A DNA stretch of 64,000 nucleotides. Origin: Marasmius tenuissimus (Eukaryota > Basidiomycota > Agaricomycetes > Agaricales > Marasmiaceae). Positions 1-10,361 of the stretch are shown piece by piece. Below the pieces are notes generated by a model. That model worked only from the letters and a program-made list of their open reading frames with translations, made no database searches and had not been told where the DNA came from. Position 1 is the stretch's first letter, and the number at the start of each line of letters is the position of its first letter. A program made the translations under genes and the position numbers. The DNA lies in assembly GCA_029532415.1 (NCBI GenBank), contig JAQOTA010000047.1, positions 1,054,001-1,118,000 of the forward strand. The letters run 5' to 3'.

Positions 1-539
1 AGAGGCGTGCCGGACGAGGCAAGACGAACAACGTTGGAGTCCCAGCCGGCTTCAATTCACTCGTACCCACTCGAGGTCAGTACCCCGCCGCAACCGCCTA
101 CGTAGGTGAAAACCCTGGGGTACCCGTTAATCAACACAGCCCCTTTCGCTGCCTCTTTCCCCTCGCGAGCCCACTGTCCTTTTGACACGTAGCGTGGCCC
201 TCCTATATTGCTTTGGAGGGCGGGATGCTCGTTTTCTTGCATCATCCTAACGAGTCCGAGTGTTCGATGCTTGTGATACCGGATAGCGCCAGAGTTCCGT
301 GGTTATCTGGCTGCGTAAAGGACTGAGCGAGACCAGTGTCGATGATCATGATGTGGATAATTCGGTGAATGTAGAAGTCGTCCGGGAGGTTGATTGTGCG
401 GGTGAGCTGAGGATCCAGGAGGGTTTTGATATCCGGTTCCACCAATGTGTGGATGATTTGAGAACGTTGTGAGCAAATAGGGAATGCAAACAACATTTTG
501 AGGGGGGGCAGGGCGGAATACGAAATCCACTCGACGTTA
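1..539. other. Left edge, no gene resolved
   Basis: Short open frames exist on the minus strand (for example 57-245 and 242-496), but none shows a domain I recognise. The minus-strand frame at 242-496 could be a downstream exon of the decayed gene at 540-1130. No repeat or RNA gene was seen. Confidence 0.3.
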
Positions 540-1130
540 GGCTCATCTTAGAACGCGGTGCAGGTGAAAGCTGGGCAGATGAGGGTTTTCACCGTTGATG
601 GTGACGACCACGTCGTTCTCATCTCCGGGTTCCAAGATATGGCTTATAACCCGGCCAGTATCCAGACGCCTGACTGCGCGTGGCACCTTCAGCTTGAACT
701 TGAACTGCTCCCACTGGAGCCACCAGTGTCGCCACCGCCCAATCCACCTCCACTGCACCCCCCGCCTCCCTTCCATGACTAGAGCCCAGCCCTCCCTGAC
801 TAGTTGAACGACCCCACGTATTACGACGACCAAGGATTAGAGTAGACACCAACAGGGACGAATCCAACCATAGGTCCCACGATGACAACTATACTGTTGC
901 TGGTCCTGTTTTTACCATCTTGCCTCAGAAAACCGGGTTGTGGTATGATTGGTCTCGAAAGACTTGCGGTTCTCTTCTTCTTGAGGGCCTCGAATGTTTC
1001 CACCGAGTCCTATCATTCGACACATTGAGTCCTGCATAGATCGTTCCCCCAACTACTCGAGTGCAGGTTCACGGGTGTTTTGCAGGGGAGTAGGAGGTGG
1101 TAAGAGGAAAGAGAGAACCGTGAGACCTTT
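540..1130 (-). pseudogene. Decayed membrane-protein-like gene, copy A
   Basis: This stretch aligns by eye with 6020-6500 on the same strand over most of its length. The minus-strand reading has a KNRTSNSIVVIVGPMVGF segment at about 920-870, matching the predicted membrane segment KNSASNSIGAIMGPVVGF of the copy at 6.3 kb. After it the frame shifts relative to that copy. In the upstream part the codon matching a CAA in the other copy reads TAG. I infer a degraded paralogue of a small single-pass surface protein family (signal peptide, short ectodomain, membrane helix, cytosolic tail). The function is unknown. It might instead be an active gene with introns I have misread. Confidence 0.4.
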
Positions 1131-1582
1131 TTGTGGAGGAATCATCGACGAGCGCCCATAGGCGCCCACACTTTTGTCTTCCGTTCGTTTGACTATGTAC
1201 GCCCCATCGTTCTTGTTCATTCTCTCAACACGGGCCTGAATCCCCTTCTTCTAAAACTTTTCGCACTCTTCTGCCATGCGATTCAACTTCTAGCCTGGCT
1301 CTAAAAGTGGATTCTAATCACCGTCAATCACCACGGGCCTCTGGCATAGGCTCTCACGAGTCGCTCTGTCAGCTATTGCAACCGCTAGATGGGTCAAGGG
1401 TATGCAGCCAAACACAACGTGCCCCAAACGTGCCCTCCATACCACTACCTTGCCTCTCAACGACAGGCTTCTTTATACCCTCTGTCCTTCACCGCCATCC
1501 TTTCACAACCCATTGGATTGAGACATCTCCTAGCCAACACTTCTGAGAATCGTACTTCCTTGGTCTGCTTGACAGTCCGCCC
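1131..1582. other. Upstream region of the NACHT gene
   Basis: No convincing coding sequence. This is the presumed promoter and 5' leader of the plus-strand gene starting at 1583. Two overlapping short plus-strand frames (1307-1546 and 1389-1685) lack family features. No clear TATA box was identified. Confidence 0.3.
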
Positions 1583-4500
1583 ATGGATGACAGGACATTC
1601 ATACGAAATCGACACACTGGTCCAGGCGCGCAAAACAACAACAATGACACAGGAATCCAGAACGTCAATACGGGTGGCCACATAGGCCATATGTCTGGAG
1701 GTTCAGTTCAGTTCACAGAGAACAGGACAGCTCCCATTGGTGAGTCTTGTATTTCGTTCGGATGAAGCTTGCAGGTAATCTCACCCACGTCGAAACAGCA
1801 CCCAAAACCCTCCAAGAAGCAATTGCAGGCGTTGGGGCGTCCCATAACGCAGAGCAACAGTATTCACGCGGGGAGTGTCTTGAAGGAACCCGCGAGGTTC
1901 TCCTTGAGATGATCCGTGACTGGATCTCGGCCAAAGACCCACAACATCCCATCTTCTGTCTTACCGGAGCTGTTGGCGTTGGCAAAACCGCTATTGCGAT
2001 GACTGTCGCCAAATACTGTGAGCAGGAGGGCCACCTCATCTCCTCGTTCTTCTTTTTTCGATCCGACCCGAAACGCAATACTCCTTCCGCTCTCATGCTC
2101 TCCATTGCCCATGGTCTTGTCTCGACGATACCATTTCTACGACGCCCCATCGAGGAGAGAGTTTCGGAGAATCCCCAGATATTGGAGGCGAGACTGGAAG
2201 ACCAGTTTCATAAACTGGTACTCGAGCCAACCCTGAGATGGTCTCAGCAGACACGGCCACAGGCAGTTCTCGTGCTGCTCGAGGCTGTTTGGGCATCCTT
2301 CTTCGCCACACTTTCACTTTTTACGTCTCTCGATGTTATGTGGATGATTTTCGTCGTCCACGCACCGGTCCTCCCTTGCAAAATCCCGAGTGTCGTCATT
2401 ATTGACGGACTTGACGAATGCGGCCCCGACGACGAAAGCCAGCAGCGAATCCTTTCTACCATCGCCTCGTTATATCGTGTCTTCCCCTCTTCCCCTTTAC
2501 GGTTCCTGATCTGCAGTCGGCCAGAGCCCGCAATCCGGGAAGCGTTCGAGGGGGAGCCTCTCTGCCTTCTCACAAGGCGAATCACGTTAGACAGACAGTT
2601 TTCCCCGAGCAGCGATATCGAACTCTACTATCGTCATGCGTTCAAAAAAATTCGCGACAGTCCAGCTTATGCCCGGATTCCATTTTCAGAGCCGTGGCCA
2701 TCGTCGGATGACCTCAAGGCTCTGCTCTGGAGGACATCGGGCCAGTTTGTATATGCCACTACCGCGGTCAAATATATCGGACGCCGCTGCTCGAACCCCA
2801 TAAAGCAGCTAAGCAGTATTCTCAACAGTACTCCGGACCCGCGACAGCAATCTCCTCTCTACGAACTTGACACCCTCTACCATACCATTCTCTCTTCACA
2901 TCCAGACCACTCCTCACTCATCCCTGTTCTGGCAGCGATCCTGCTCGTTCCTAATTATGTGCCACCTCACTCTTATTATAAAGTAACTTCCCCTGAGTTC
3001 ATTGAACTCCTCCTTGGACTATCCCCAGGCGACGTCGACCTCATCATGTCGCCGATGCATTCGGTCCTCGACATCGGAGACGAGGAGATCACAGTGTTCC
3101 ACACCTCGTTCACTGACTTCATTTACGATCCGTCACGCTCGGGACAGTTTCACATTGACAAAGTCGTACAACGTGATACTCTTGTCGTTAAATGGCTCCG
3201 AGCGCTCGCCCAGCAGGTTAGAGAAAATCCGAACATTATCTTGGAACCATTCGATGAACGTGTCACACTGTCAGTCCTGTCACTGCGCATGTTTTGGGCT
3301 GACTTTTGCTGGACGGAAGACGATTCGGAGCCAAAGCCGGAGTTACTTCTCGAAAGTAATAATCTCCTTCGAAGCATTCTCTCTGTCTTTCCGGATCGAC
3401 AGCAGCTTCTCGCGATGCTAGCCTCGGTGATTCTGCTTCCCTTGAACAAATATACACACACCCTAGCCTTCAATGACCTTCTGGGGCTCGATAATGGATA
3501 TATGCTATCAATGATGGCACTGATGCAGACCTATCAATTAGCCACGACGACCGGGTACGCGGGGTCAGGCTTAAAGCCCTTCTTCCTTTCCTTCCTCTTT
3601 GACTCGTCGCATGAATATCATATCGACATACTCGAACAGCACAATCTTCTTGCATCTCAATGGATTCGGGCACTTGTACCCAAGAACTGGCCCACGCCAG
3701 AGTAAGTCCCTTCGTTGTTCCGACTTTCTAAGCGCTAGTCATAATGCTGTCTGACATTCCTCAGTAGTGAAGAAGGCTCATGTGTTTCGTTGGACTTGTG
3801 GCACGGATGGGTAGACTTCTGTTGCAATATCAAGCGACCGAGTGACGAGCTGTTGTCTGATTTCCTTAATCTGGACATCGAGTATGTTGTTACTTCAATG
3901 TCTGTCATATGCGGCACTCCTTCTAGCACCATCAGTCGCCTCGAGCCAATCATATCCTGGCTAACTGTGAGTGGTGATCCCCTGTGTTCTTTGAAGAGTT
4001 CACTCCATACTGACTTTGTTTGGAGAATGTGGCTGGACCAATAAATCTTATCAATCGTTTCAAGAGGACTACCGAAAAGCTTGAGAGCACCCATCTCGAC
4101 CATCCAAAGGTGTGTTCTCTCACTTACGTCTGAGATTTCTCTCAAAAAACATCCAAGGTTGCTGATTCGGATGACTGTCTGATGGGAGACATCAGGCACC
4201 ACTACGTCCACCACTTCCAGGAGATTCTCAGTGATCCCAAATACCGTGACATTCAATTCCCGAGTCCCTGGCCGTCGGAAGGGGACCTCACAACTTTGGT
4301 TGAAAGGTCTTCTGGTCAATACACCTATGCTGCCACGCTGATCGACTTCGTGAAGCTGGGGCTCAAGGACCCAATCATTCAGCTTGACATGGTCCTCCAC
4401 AGTGACCTATGTGATGTATCACCGTATCACCACCTCTGTGTCTTGTACCATGTCATCCTTGACGTCAATTCCAGACATGAGGAAGTCAGCCGCGACGAAG

Positions 4501-5235
4501 TTTTGGACGTCCTTGGGGCTATTCTCATACTTCCAGACTTTCTAAAACCGACCCCAGCACATATCGAAATGGTACTAGGACTCTCCTCGGGACTAGTGGA
4601 TTTGATGTTACGGGGGTTGCACTCGGTACTGGACATTCGCGATTGGAAATATGAGATTTGCTTCAGGCATACCTCTTTTCGGGAATTTTTGGTCGACAGA
4701 AACAGATCATGGCACAAGTTTTGCTTTGATATGGCCGGACTTAGATACGACATTGCACACCGGTGGCTCAGAAACCTTCCAGTCGACAAGATGGCAGACT
4801 ACAGGTACGAGTTCCTTTGTCCTTCTTGGTCATGATCCACCTTCAACGAATGAAGAAACCTTTCCCATAGCTCCGAAGAATGGATCAATGACAAAACCAG
4901 CGACTTTTTCACAGCCTGGGTCGGGTTCTTAGCCTCACGCGACCCAAATGGGCTTCTGCTAAATTCCCTGCAACATGTCGACCTGGCCAGTGTTTTCTTC
5001 TGTAAATATCAATATCGTGTGGAGGACGCTCCTGAGAAGGAGATCGCAGTTCGAGATTGGCGGGATATGTTCGAGGTGTTGGTGCCGTGGGTGAAATCCT
5101 GGACTCCAGATCCATATGTAAGCATTGATTGCACCTTCTCACATTTGTTCTTTTGTGCTGATAGCTCGCATTTGTTAGTTCCACGGGGATGTGCAGGGTC
5201 TTATACAAAAGCTCTCGAACCCTCCGGAGGTATAG
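1583..5235 (+). CDS. NACHT-domain NLR-like STAND protein, seven exons
   Basis: Proposed exons are 1583-1739, 1775-3701, 3765-3966, 4026-4109, 4158-4804, 4871-5117 and 5179-5235. All six introns have GT-AG ends, and the joined frame is open for 3321 nt (1106 residues). Walker A is GAVGVGKT at residues 117-124; Walker B is VVIIDGLDECG at 259-269, so this is a P-loop NTPase of the fungal NACHT type, a presumed cytosolic switch protein of the kind linked to non-self recognition. The C-terminal half repeats a hydrophobic module with an LHSVLDI-type core at about 480, 631 (degenerate) and 943. The N-terminus (about 52 residues) is Gly/Asn-rich with no recognised effector domain. Oddities: intron 1 is only 35 nt, so the start could be an ATG at 1747; and about 40 hydrophobic residues (216-255) sit just before Walker B. 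Ligand and partners are unknown. Confidence 0.72.
4158..5235 (+). other. Second C-terminal unit of the NACHT gene (no P-loop)
   Basis: Exons 5-7 of the NACHT gene repeat the part of the protein that follows Walker B in exon 2. The line DIRHHYVHHF, PSPWPSEGDL, RSSGQYTYAA, LHSVLDI matches DIELYYRHAF, SEPWPSSDDL, RTSGQFVYAT, MHSVLDI in the same order (residues about 800-950 against 334-485). The copy has no Walker A or B. It ends with its own C-terminus, WTPDPY then FHGDVQGLIQKLSNPPEV and stop. Because intron phases keep the frame open, I read this as an internal duplication inside one gene; a fused neighbouring gene is the alternative. Confidence 0.55.
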
Positions 5236-5384
5236 ATAGATACGTGCTCCTTAGTATAGAGGTGCATAGTACGATTACAGCCGAGTAAACATATCCTAGC
5301 TCAGTGTAAACTATACTGTCTGAGCCAGAGGAATGAAGTACTAGTACTGTACAATAGAAAAACAAACTTCAGTAGATCAACGGT

Positions 5385-6045
5385 GAAAACGAGTCAAAAC
5401 CTCAAGACCTCATTTGACCCAGCCAGCCATCGTATCCAAATCTGCAGTTTCCATCCGTCCCAAAATCTGCCAGGGTGTGCAGTGATGCAAATGTCACCAC
5501 AAGTTTGTATGAGAACAATTGGAACGACCCTGTACTGTGGCCGCTAGCAGAAAAACTGTCACCAGAAGCTTCGCTTTGTGCTCCATATGAGTCAAACCTT
5601 CCCGGATCTGATCACAGTTAAGAGACGAAGAGAAACTAGTCCATGGGGAACCAACGTACCGATATTCCCAAAAGCACCAGACAGAACCTTCTCGGGCACA
5701 GTCCCACTTGAATAGAATTGATCTTGCGTCGAACTATTAGCTGCTGAACCTGTGTCATGTGGGCCCAGAAGCATTCATTGTGTTTCCTCCTCCATCAGCC
5801 CACCCTGAGTCTTTGTTGCACGATTCAAATGCCCAGGCGAGGTTAAAGTACTAGTTGAAAGCAGTGTCGTTCATTGTCAAAGAAAAAGAGGGGTAAAAAG
5901 ATGATGATATGGGCAAAGTCTCTGACTCCACTCCAGAAATCTCCGGATCCACACCAAACACCAGCAACAACCTTCAAACGCGCGACATCCTCCCCCAAAG
6001 GGACTGGGCCCACTCACAGAGGGCTATAACATAAAGAATTGACCA
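5385..6045 (-). repeat. Paralogous segment B1, matches 62.1-62.9 kb
   Basis: The sequence matches 62085-62915 in the same orientation, with many substitutions and small indels. The minus-strand reading starts a signal-peptide-like stretch, MEHKAKLLVTVFLLAATVQG, near 5585, equivalent to MENKAKHRATIVLLAATVQG at 62272. After that the two copies fall out of frame with each other, and this one soon meets stops. A second matching piece (5592-5774) reads GSAANSSTQDQFYSSGTVP against GSAANGATQDSFHSSGTVP. It is probably a decayed gene of an unknown secreted or membrane protein family. Confidence 0.45.
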
Positions 6046-6661
6046 ACACTCCTTTGTATCTTCAACTGGAACATAAAGATGTCGGGCCCACTGGAACCAC
6101 CAGTGTTGCTGCTGCCAAGTCCATCTCCACGGCACAAATCATCCGAGCTGGACCCCACACCTCCACCATTGCCTCTACCAATGATTCCATGAATGGAGCC
6201 CGCCTCCCTGACCAGTGAAATGACCCTGCAACCAAAAATAAGGGTAGACATCAATAGAGATATGGCCATGAATCCAACCACAGGCCCCATGATGGCACCG
6301 ATACTGTTGCTGGCACTATTTTTACCATCTTGCTTCAGACAACCAAGTCTGGGTATGAATGATCTCAAAAGACTTACAGCTCTCTCTTCTTGAACGACCT
6401 CACATATCACCGCTGTATCCTATTGTTCAGCCCATTGGTTGTTCCCTCCAATTGTTTGAGTGCAGATTCATGGGTGGTCAAGGAGGGAGGGCACGAGATG
6501 GTGACATCGACAATGATGGGACTTGTAAATGCGAGGCAAAGGCAGAGGAAGATAACGTGGATCCAACGAATGTGAGGGTAGGAGAATATATGACTTGAAC
6601 CAAGTGAGTCTAACTGTCGGCATTGAGAAAATTCGAGATGCTGTTGCATTTTTTGCCCCAA
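6020..6661 (-). pseudogene. Membrane-protein-like gene remnant, copy B2
   Basis: The minus strand reads a hydrophobic, signal-peptide-like stretch, WIHVIFLCLCLAFTSPIIV (about 6560-6505), then THESALKQLEGTTNG. After a likely intron near 6395-6340 it reads a membrane segment, SIGAIMGPVVGFMAISLLMS (about 6300-6240), followed by a Gly/Ser-rich stretch. The order (signal peptide, short outer part, one membrane helix, tail) fits small single-pass surface proteins common in basidiomycetes. It is the better-preserved relative of the segment at 540-1130. The exon joins are not proven, and the tail end is not clear. Confidence 0.38.
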
Positions 6662-6936
6662 TTCAGTGTCATATTCAATATACCATGGTATTCTTGATGC
6701 ACCTGGTTGATGATAGACTGGAAGCCTACAAACTGAGTGAGTATGTTGGTAGACACAGCAGGGTCGGGCAACGCGATGTGGTGTCAGAAAAGGTCAGAGG
6801 CTGGAGCACCTAGGGCTCCTGGCGGATCGGATAGCCACCGGATAATTGCCAGATGAGGGCTTGGATACGGTTGGCAGATGAGCTCTCAAGCACTCCTTCA
6901 TCCGCGGATCCTCATCTGATATCCAGCGGTCATCTG
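6662..6936. other. Intergenic, no gene seen
   Basis: Nothing coding was recognised. It separates the membrane-protein remnant from the presumed left LTR of the gypsy element. Confidence 0.3.
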
Positions 6937-7117
6937 GTGTAGTAGGGGGTTTCCCACAATATCATTATAGCTTGGCCATGTTTGGCCACATAGATCCTCG
7001 TTGGTAGTGCATGTACACAGATCTTATCATCATACCACATAGACACACGCATTCATCTTGTCTTCAGCTCAGTTGCACTGTCCCATCTTGGTGACGAGAG
7101 CACGATTCGAAACACTC
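6937..7117 (+). repeat. Possible 5' LTR of the gypsy element
   Basis: The stretch starts with TGTAGTAGGGGG and ends with CTCACA just upstream of the gag-like region, as expected of a gypsy LTR (TG...CA). No second LTR copy is present in the window to prove it, because the 3' part of the element is truncated, and no primer-binding site was clearly identified after it. Confidence 0.3.
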
Positions 7118-7261
7118 ACAAACCAGAACAACAAACAAACCTGAATCAGCACTCGAACTAGAACCAGAATTGAACCAGAACACGCAGCAGCAATAGGCAC
7201 CAGGAAGAAATTAGCGTCAGCAAGGCAGCGGGGATCAGACGGAAGATTCATTGCAACAACG

Positions 7262-8282
7262 TCTACACCTACACTATCTACAGACCTCAGCACCGAGTTG
7301 TCTCTTTCCACATTATCATCAGGCTCTGTATCATTTCCATCCACACGCAAAGTAGTCTGAGCACCAAGCGAATCACCACCGAGAACACAAGAACCGACAG
7401 AGAATCATCTGTTGTGATTAAACCACACCGCAGCTAGACGAGGACTAGACTACATATCAGCATCAGCACCACCGTCGAGAGTACCATCCACAAAACCAGA
7501 CTCACTGCTTATCACAAGACCACCAATGCCAGGTGTAGAAGAAACATCTCCATTCATTAGACCAGAAACCCTGAAACCAATGACAACGACACAGAAGACG
7601 ACAATGGCAACCAGTGCAGAGATGCCACTATGGGGAGGAGAGATAGGAGAGCAGATGACATTGAAACTTTTCTTGAAGAGAGTGGAATGGTACATGGGTC
7701 AGATGCAGAGGAAGCCGGAAGAGTACATTGCGTCGATGCACTTGTTCTTTAAGGATGGGAGTCGGGCAGAGACATGGCACGAGGAGCTGGAAGAATCAGA
7801 AAAAGAGAAAGGCTGGGCCCACTAAAGTAAGATGCTGTTAGCAGAGTTTCCGATGAGGAAGATCGTAGTGAAGATGGCGGCAGACTACATCAGGGATCTG
7901 CACGACATGAGCCTACCTATGGAAGGGCTGGATGTCAAGAACAAAGAGATGAACCAGTGGCCACACGAGAAGTTCACCAATGATCTCTGGGAAGTCGCAA
8001 AAGCAGCCCACGTCTCAGACACAGCCTCCAAAATCTACAGCATGCACAAGAAGCTGCTGAAGATCCTTCAGAGCATGGTTAGTGAACGAGCAACAAATTG
8101 GCAGACGTTTGTGGAGGAGTTGAAGGCGGTGGAGATTAAGGTGATCAAAGAGAAGTTGGAAACGGCGAAGGACATCGAAGGGTTGAAGGCACAGCAGGCA
8201 GTGCTGCAGGTACTGGATTCACCAAGAACGAGGCTTGCAAACTTGCTCAGCAATGTGCGAATCCACTGCATGGTACTGTGAC
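7262..8282 (+). pseudogene. Ty3/gypsy gag, N-terminal half, broken
   Basis: One plus-strand frame runs from about 7262, with in-frame stops near 7360 and at 7823-7825 (TAA where a CAA is plausible). The protein reads MPLWGGEIGEQMTLKLFLKR, VEWYMGQMQ, then ETWHEELEESEKEKGWAH, which resembles the gag of basidiomycete Ty3/gypsy elements. After the TAA the same frame continues through KWPHEKF-like and coiled-coil-like sequence to 8281. The rest of gag resumes near 33250, so the gene appears split by a 25 kb insertion. Gag would form the particle in which reverse transcription takes place. Confidence 0.55.
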
Positions 8283-8334
8283 ATTGCAATGATACCCGGT
8301 AATTGCCAGACGTCGAATTGCAATGTTCACTGGC
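8283..8334. repeat. KDZ1 left terminal repeat
   Basis: Palindrome ATTGCAAT at 8283-8290, GATACC following, second ATTGCAAT at 8317-8324, TCACTGG at 8327-8333. The same order and spacing occur in reverse complement at 33184-33235. A further ATTGCAAT lies at 8525-8532. These are probable transposase-binding sites (inference). Confidence 0.5.
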
Positions 8335-9808
8335 CAAAACCTGGCTGATCATATTCTGTCAGCTCACTCAATAAACCAGCCAGAAACCCCCAATATGGTA
8401 TTAACCCACTCAATTTTGCATCTGGGCTCCAGGGAGGCTTATCTAAGGCTGGGATAACCCTGAACTCGGCATAAACCCAAATAATTGATACCATTATTTG
8501 TAAAAATCCACCAGTATTGCGAACATTGCAATTAACCCACAGGTATTCATGAACAAAAAGATAATAATGTAGTACATACAAAATACATAAAGAAAGGCCT
8601 AGAGCCACCGCCGAATCAGTTACTACTATCACTGTACACACCTTCCTCGTTGCTGCCGCTGCCCTCTCCACTCAACAAAGGTATGTTGTCATCAGAATCC
8701 CCACCATCTGCAGTAGAAGTGCTCTTGGGTGGTGGTGGTGGTGGTGGTGGTCGGGGTGGATCCAGTCTTGCCCAGAGAGCCTGGAAAGTTGAACCTAGCT
8801 CCTCGCAGATCCTGGCCTGTTCCTCGGCATAAGCACACATCCCTTCCACGACTGCCGGCTCCACATCTGTGCTGAAAACTGCTCGGGAACGCCAAACCTC
8901 GGCCTCGTACCGCAGGGTCATGAGGACACAATGCATCTCCTCATCAACTAACGCTAATTCCTCCTGCCACCTCCGCTTCCGGGCCCAGCTCTTCGCCCAT
9001 TCGATTCTCAACGCCTCCTGCATGGCATCTGAGTTGTTCATGGTATCGATGTTGGTCCAAATCCATGATAGCTTCTTCCTCGTCTCTCCTGGTTGAATGA
9101 GACCATCCACCGGCAGTCAGGAGCCCACAGCTGTTATTGTAGCAGTAGAACCCCGGCCCTTCTTTGCCCCAAGAACCTTCCTACAGTTCTGCAAGGCCTT
9201 GGTATCAATGTCGTTGAATGACCGAACATCATTATCATGAAGCTGGGGGAGACATACAGAACCCATGAGAATGTTGACCACATCCCAGGCCTGTCGATAC
9301 TTGGCCTTGTAGGCAGCAATCTTGCGGTTATTGCGAGCCATAACCCCCTGTGCTCACCTAGAGGATTTCTGATGCCAGACATGTAGGGAACACTGGGTAA
9401 AAAGCCGTGAGCGCACAAACAGAAGGGAGCGGATCCCCTCCAATGATGTCTCCATCTGTGCCTGCCAGAAATCGACTTCCATTTTCACAAAACACTGGAG
9501 CTCCGGCAGCTTGCGCACCGGCTCAGACAGCTCTGATGGGATATAGAGCTTGACACTCTCAACTGCCCCCGTTGCCTTCTTTTGAGCAAGCGACTCTGTT
9601 GCCTTGTTTGGTCGTAGCTCGAGATTGGCAGCCTCAGCATTCATGAAGGCAATAGTGGCTGGGGTATATACCTGCTGCAACAATCGCAGCTGAGCAAGCG
9701 AGCACTGAATCTTTCCACGGCGGTCTACAATGTCCAACTGCTGGGTAGATGTACCATCATGAAGATGCTTGAGATCCAAGGTAAGCTGTCGCCTATGATA
9801 GTGTTAAC

Positions 9809-10326
9809 TGATGAGCCAGCATAGTTAAAGTGCACAGTGGGTATAACGAAGTAAACCTCACATGGGTAATACACAGAGTGTTCTTGTAGTCTTGAGATGC
9901 TTGTGAAGAGGTGATAATTGAGTAGATTGTCCTAAGGCTTAAGGCCTTTCGTCCAGTCTTTTATACATAAGTTTCTGGTACATGTAATGAGTATTACACT
10001 AACTGAAACTACTACTAGAAGTAGGTATTCGGCCCTAAAGGCGTAAAAGACATTAGTACTGTGTAAGTACTTCTACCATGAATGGTAGTTTGCTTGGTGA
10101 GCATAGTCGTGTTTGCCTCATGTATTGGAGGCTCTACTTATGCTATTGGATAGCGACTGTCTATAGTGTCATATATGATGATACTAGATGTACGTAGTAA
10201 GATACGTAGACAGAGATGTAGTACTTGCATGAGGACGCAAGTGTTCTAGAGGCGTAGCTCTATAAATAGTGTGATGCGTAAACAACACGTCAACAGTGTA
10301 TCACATGATATTCATCATGTTCAACA
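9809..10326 (-). repeat. Copia-1 3' LTR
   Basis: 518 bp. On the plus strand it begins TGATGAGCC and ends TTCAACA, so in element orientation it runs TGTTGAA to GCTCATCA. It differs from its partner at one site that I could see. Confidence 0.95.
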
Positions 10327-10340
10327 CTCCCCCTCACTAA
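10327..10340 (-). other. Copia-1 polypurine tract
   Basis: In element orientation TTAGTGAGGGGGAG lies directly before the 3' LTR, the expected place for plus-strand priming. Confidence 0.7.
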
Positions 10341-10361
10341 GTTCATCATGCGATCATGGAA

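Noticed and set aside
1713..2150. 145-codon minus-strand open frame across the NACHT gene
   Set aside because: Antisense to a clearly coding exon with Walker A; no domain; a shadow frame.
4158..5235. A separate, truncated second NLR gene downstream of the first
   Set aside because: All six GT-AG introns keep one frame from 1583 to 5235 with a length divisible by three, which is unlikely for two unrelated genes. Kept as an internal duplication, with the doubt stated.
8275..8290. ATTGCAAT as the 8 bp target duplication of KDZ1
   Set aside because: The same word recurs 34-35 bp inside both ends and elsewhere in the element, so it belongs to the terminal repeat rather than to the target.
8727..8752. 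GGT repeat tract as an unusual structure
   Set aside because: On the minus strand it codes a proline run in the KDZ1 transposase tail, a common low-complexity stretch.
9354..9356. Recoded TGA (selenocysteine or read-through) in the KDZ1 transposase
   Set aside because: There is no sign of a recoding element; other stops and a frameshift are present in the same element, so decay is simpler.
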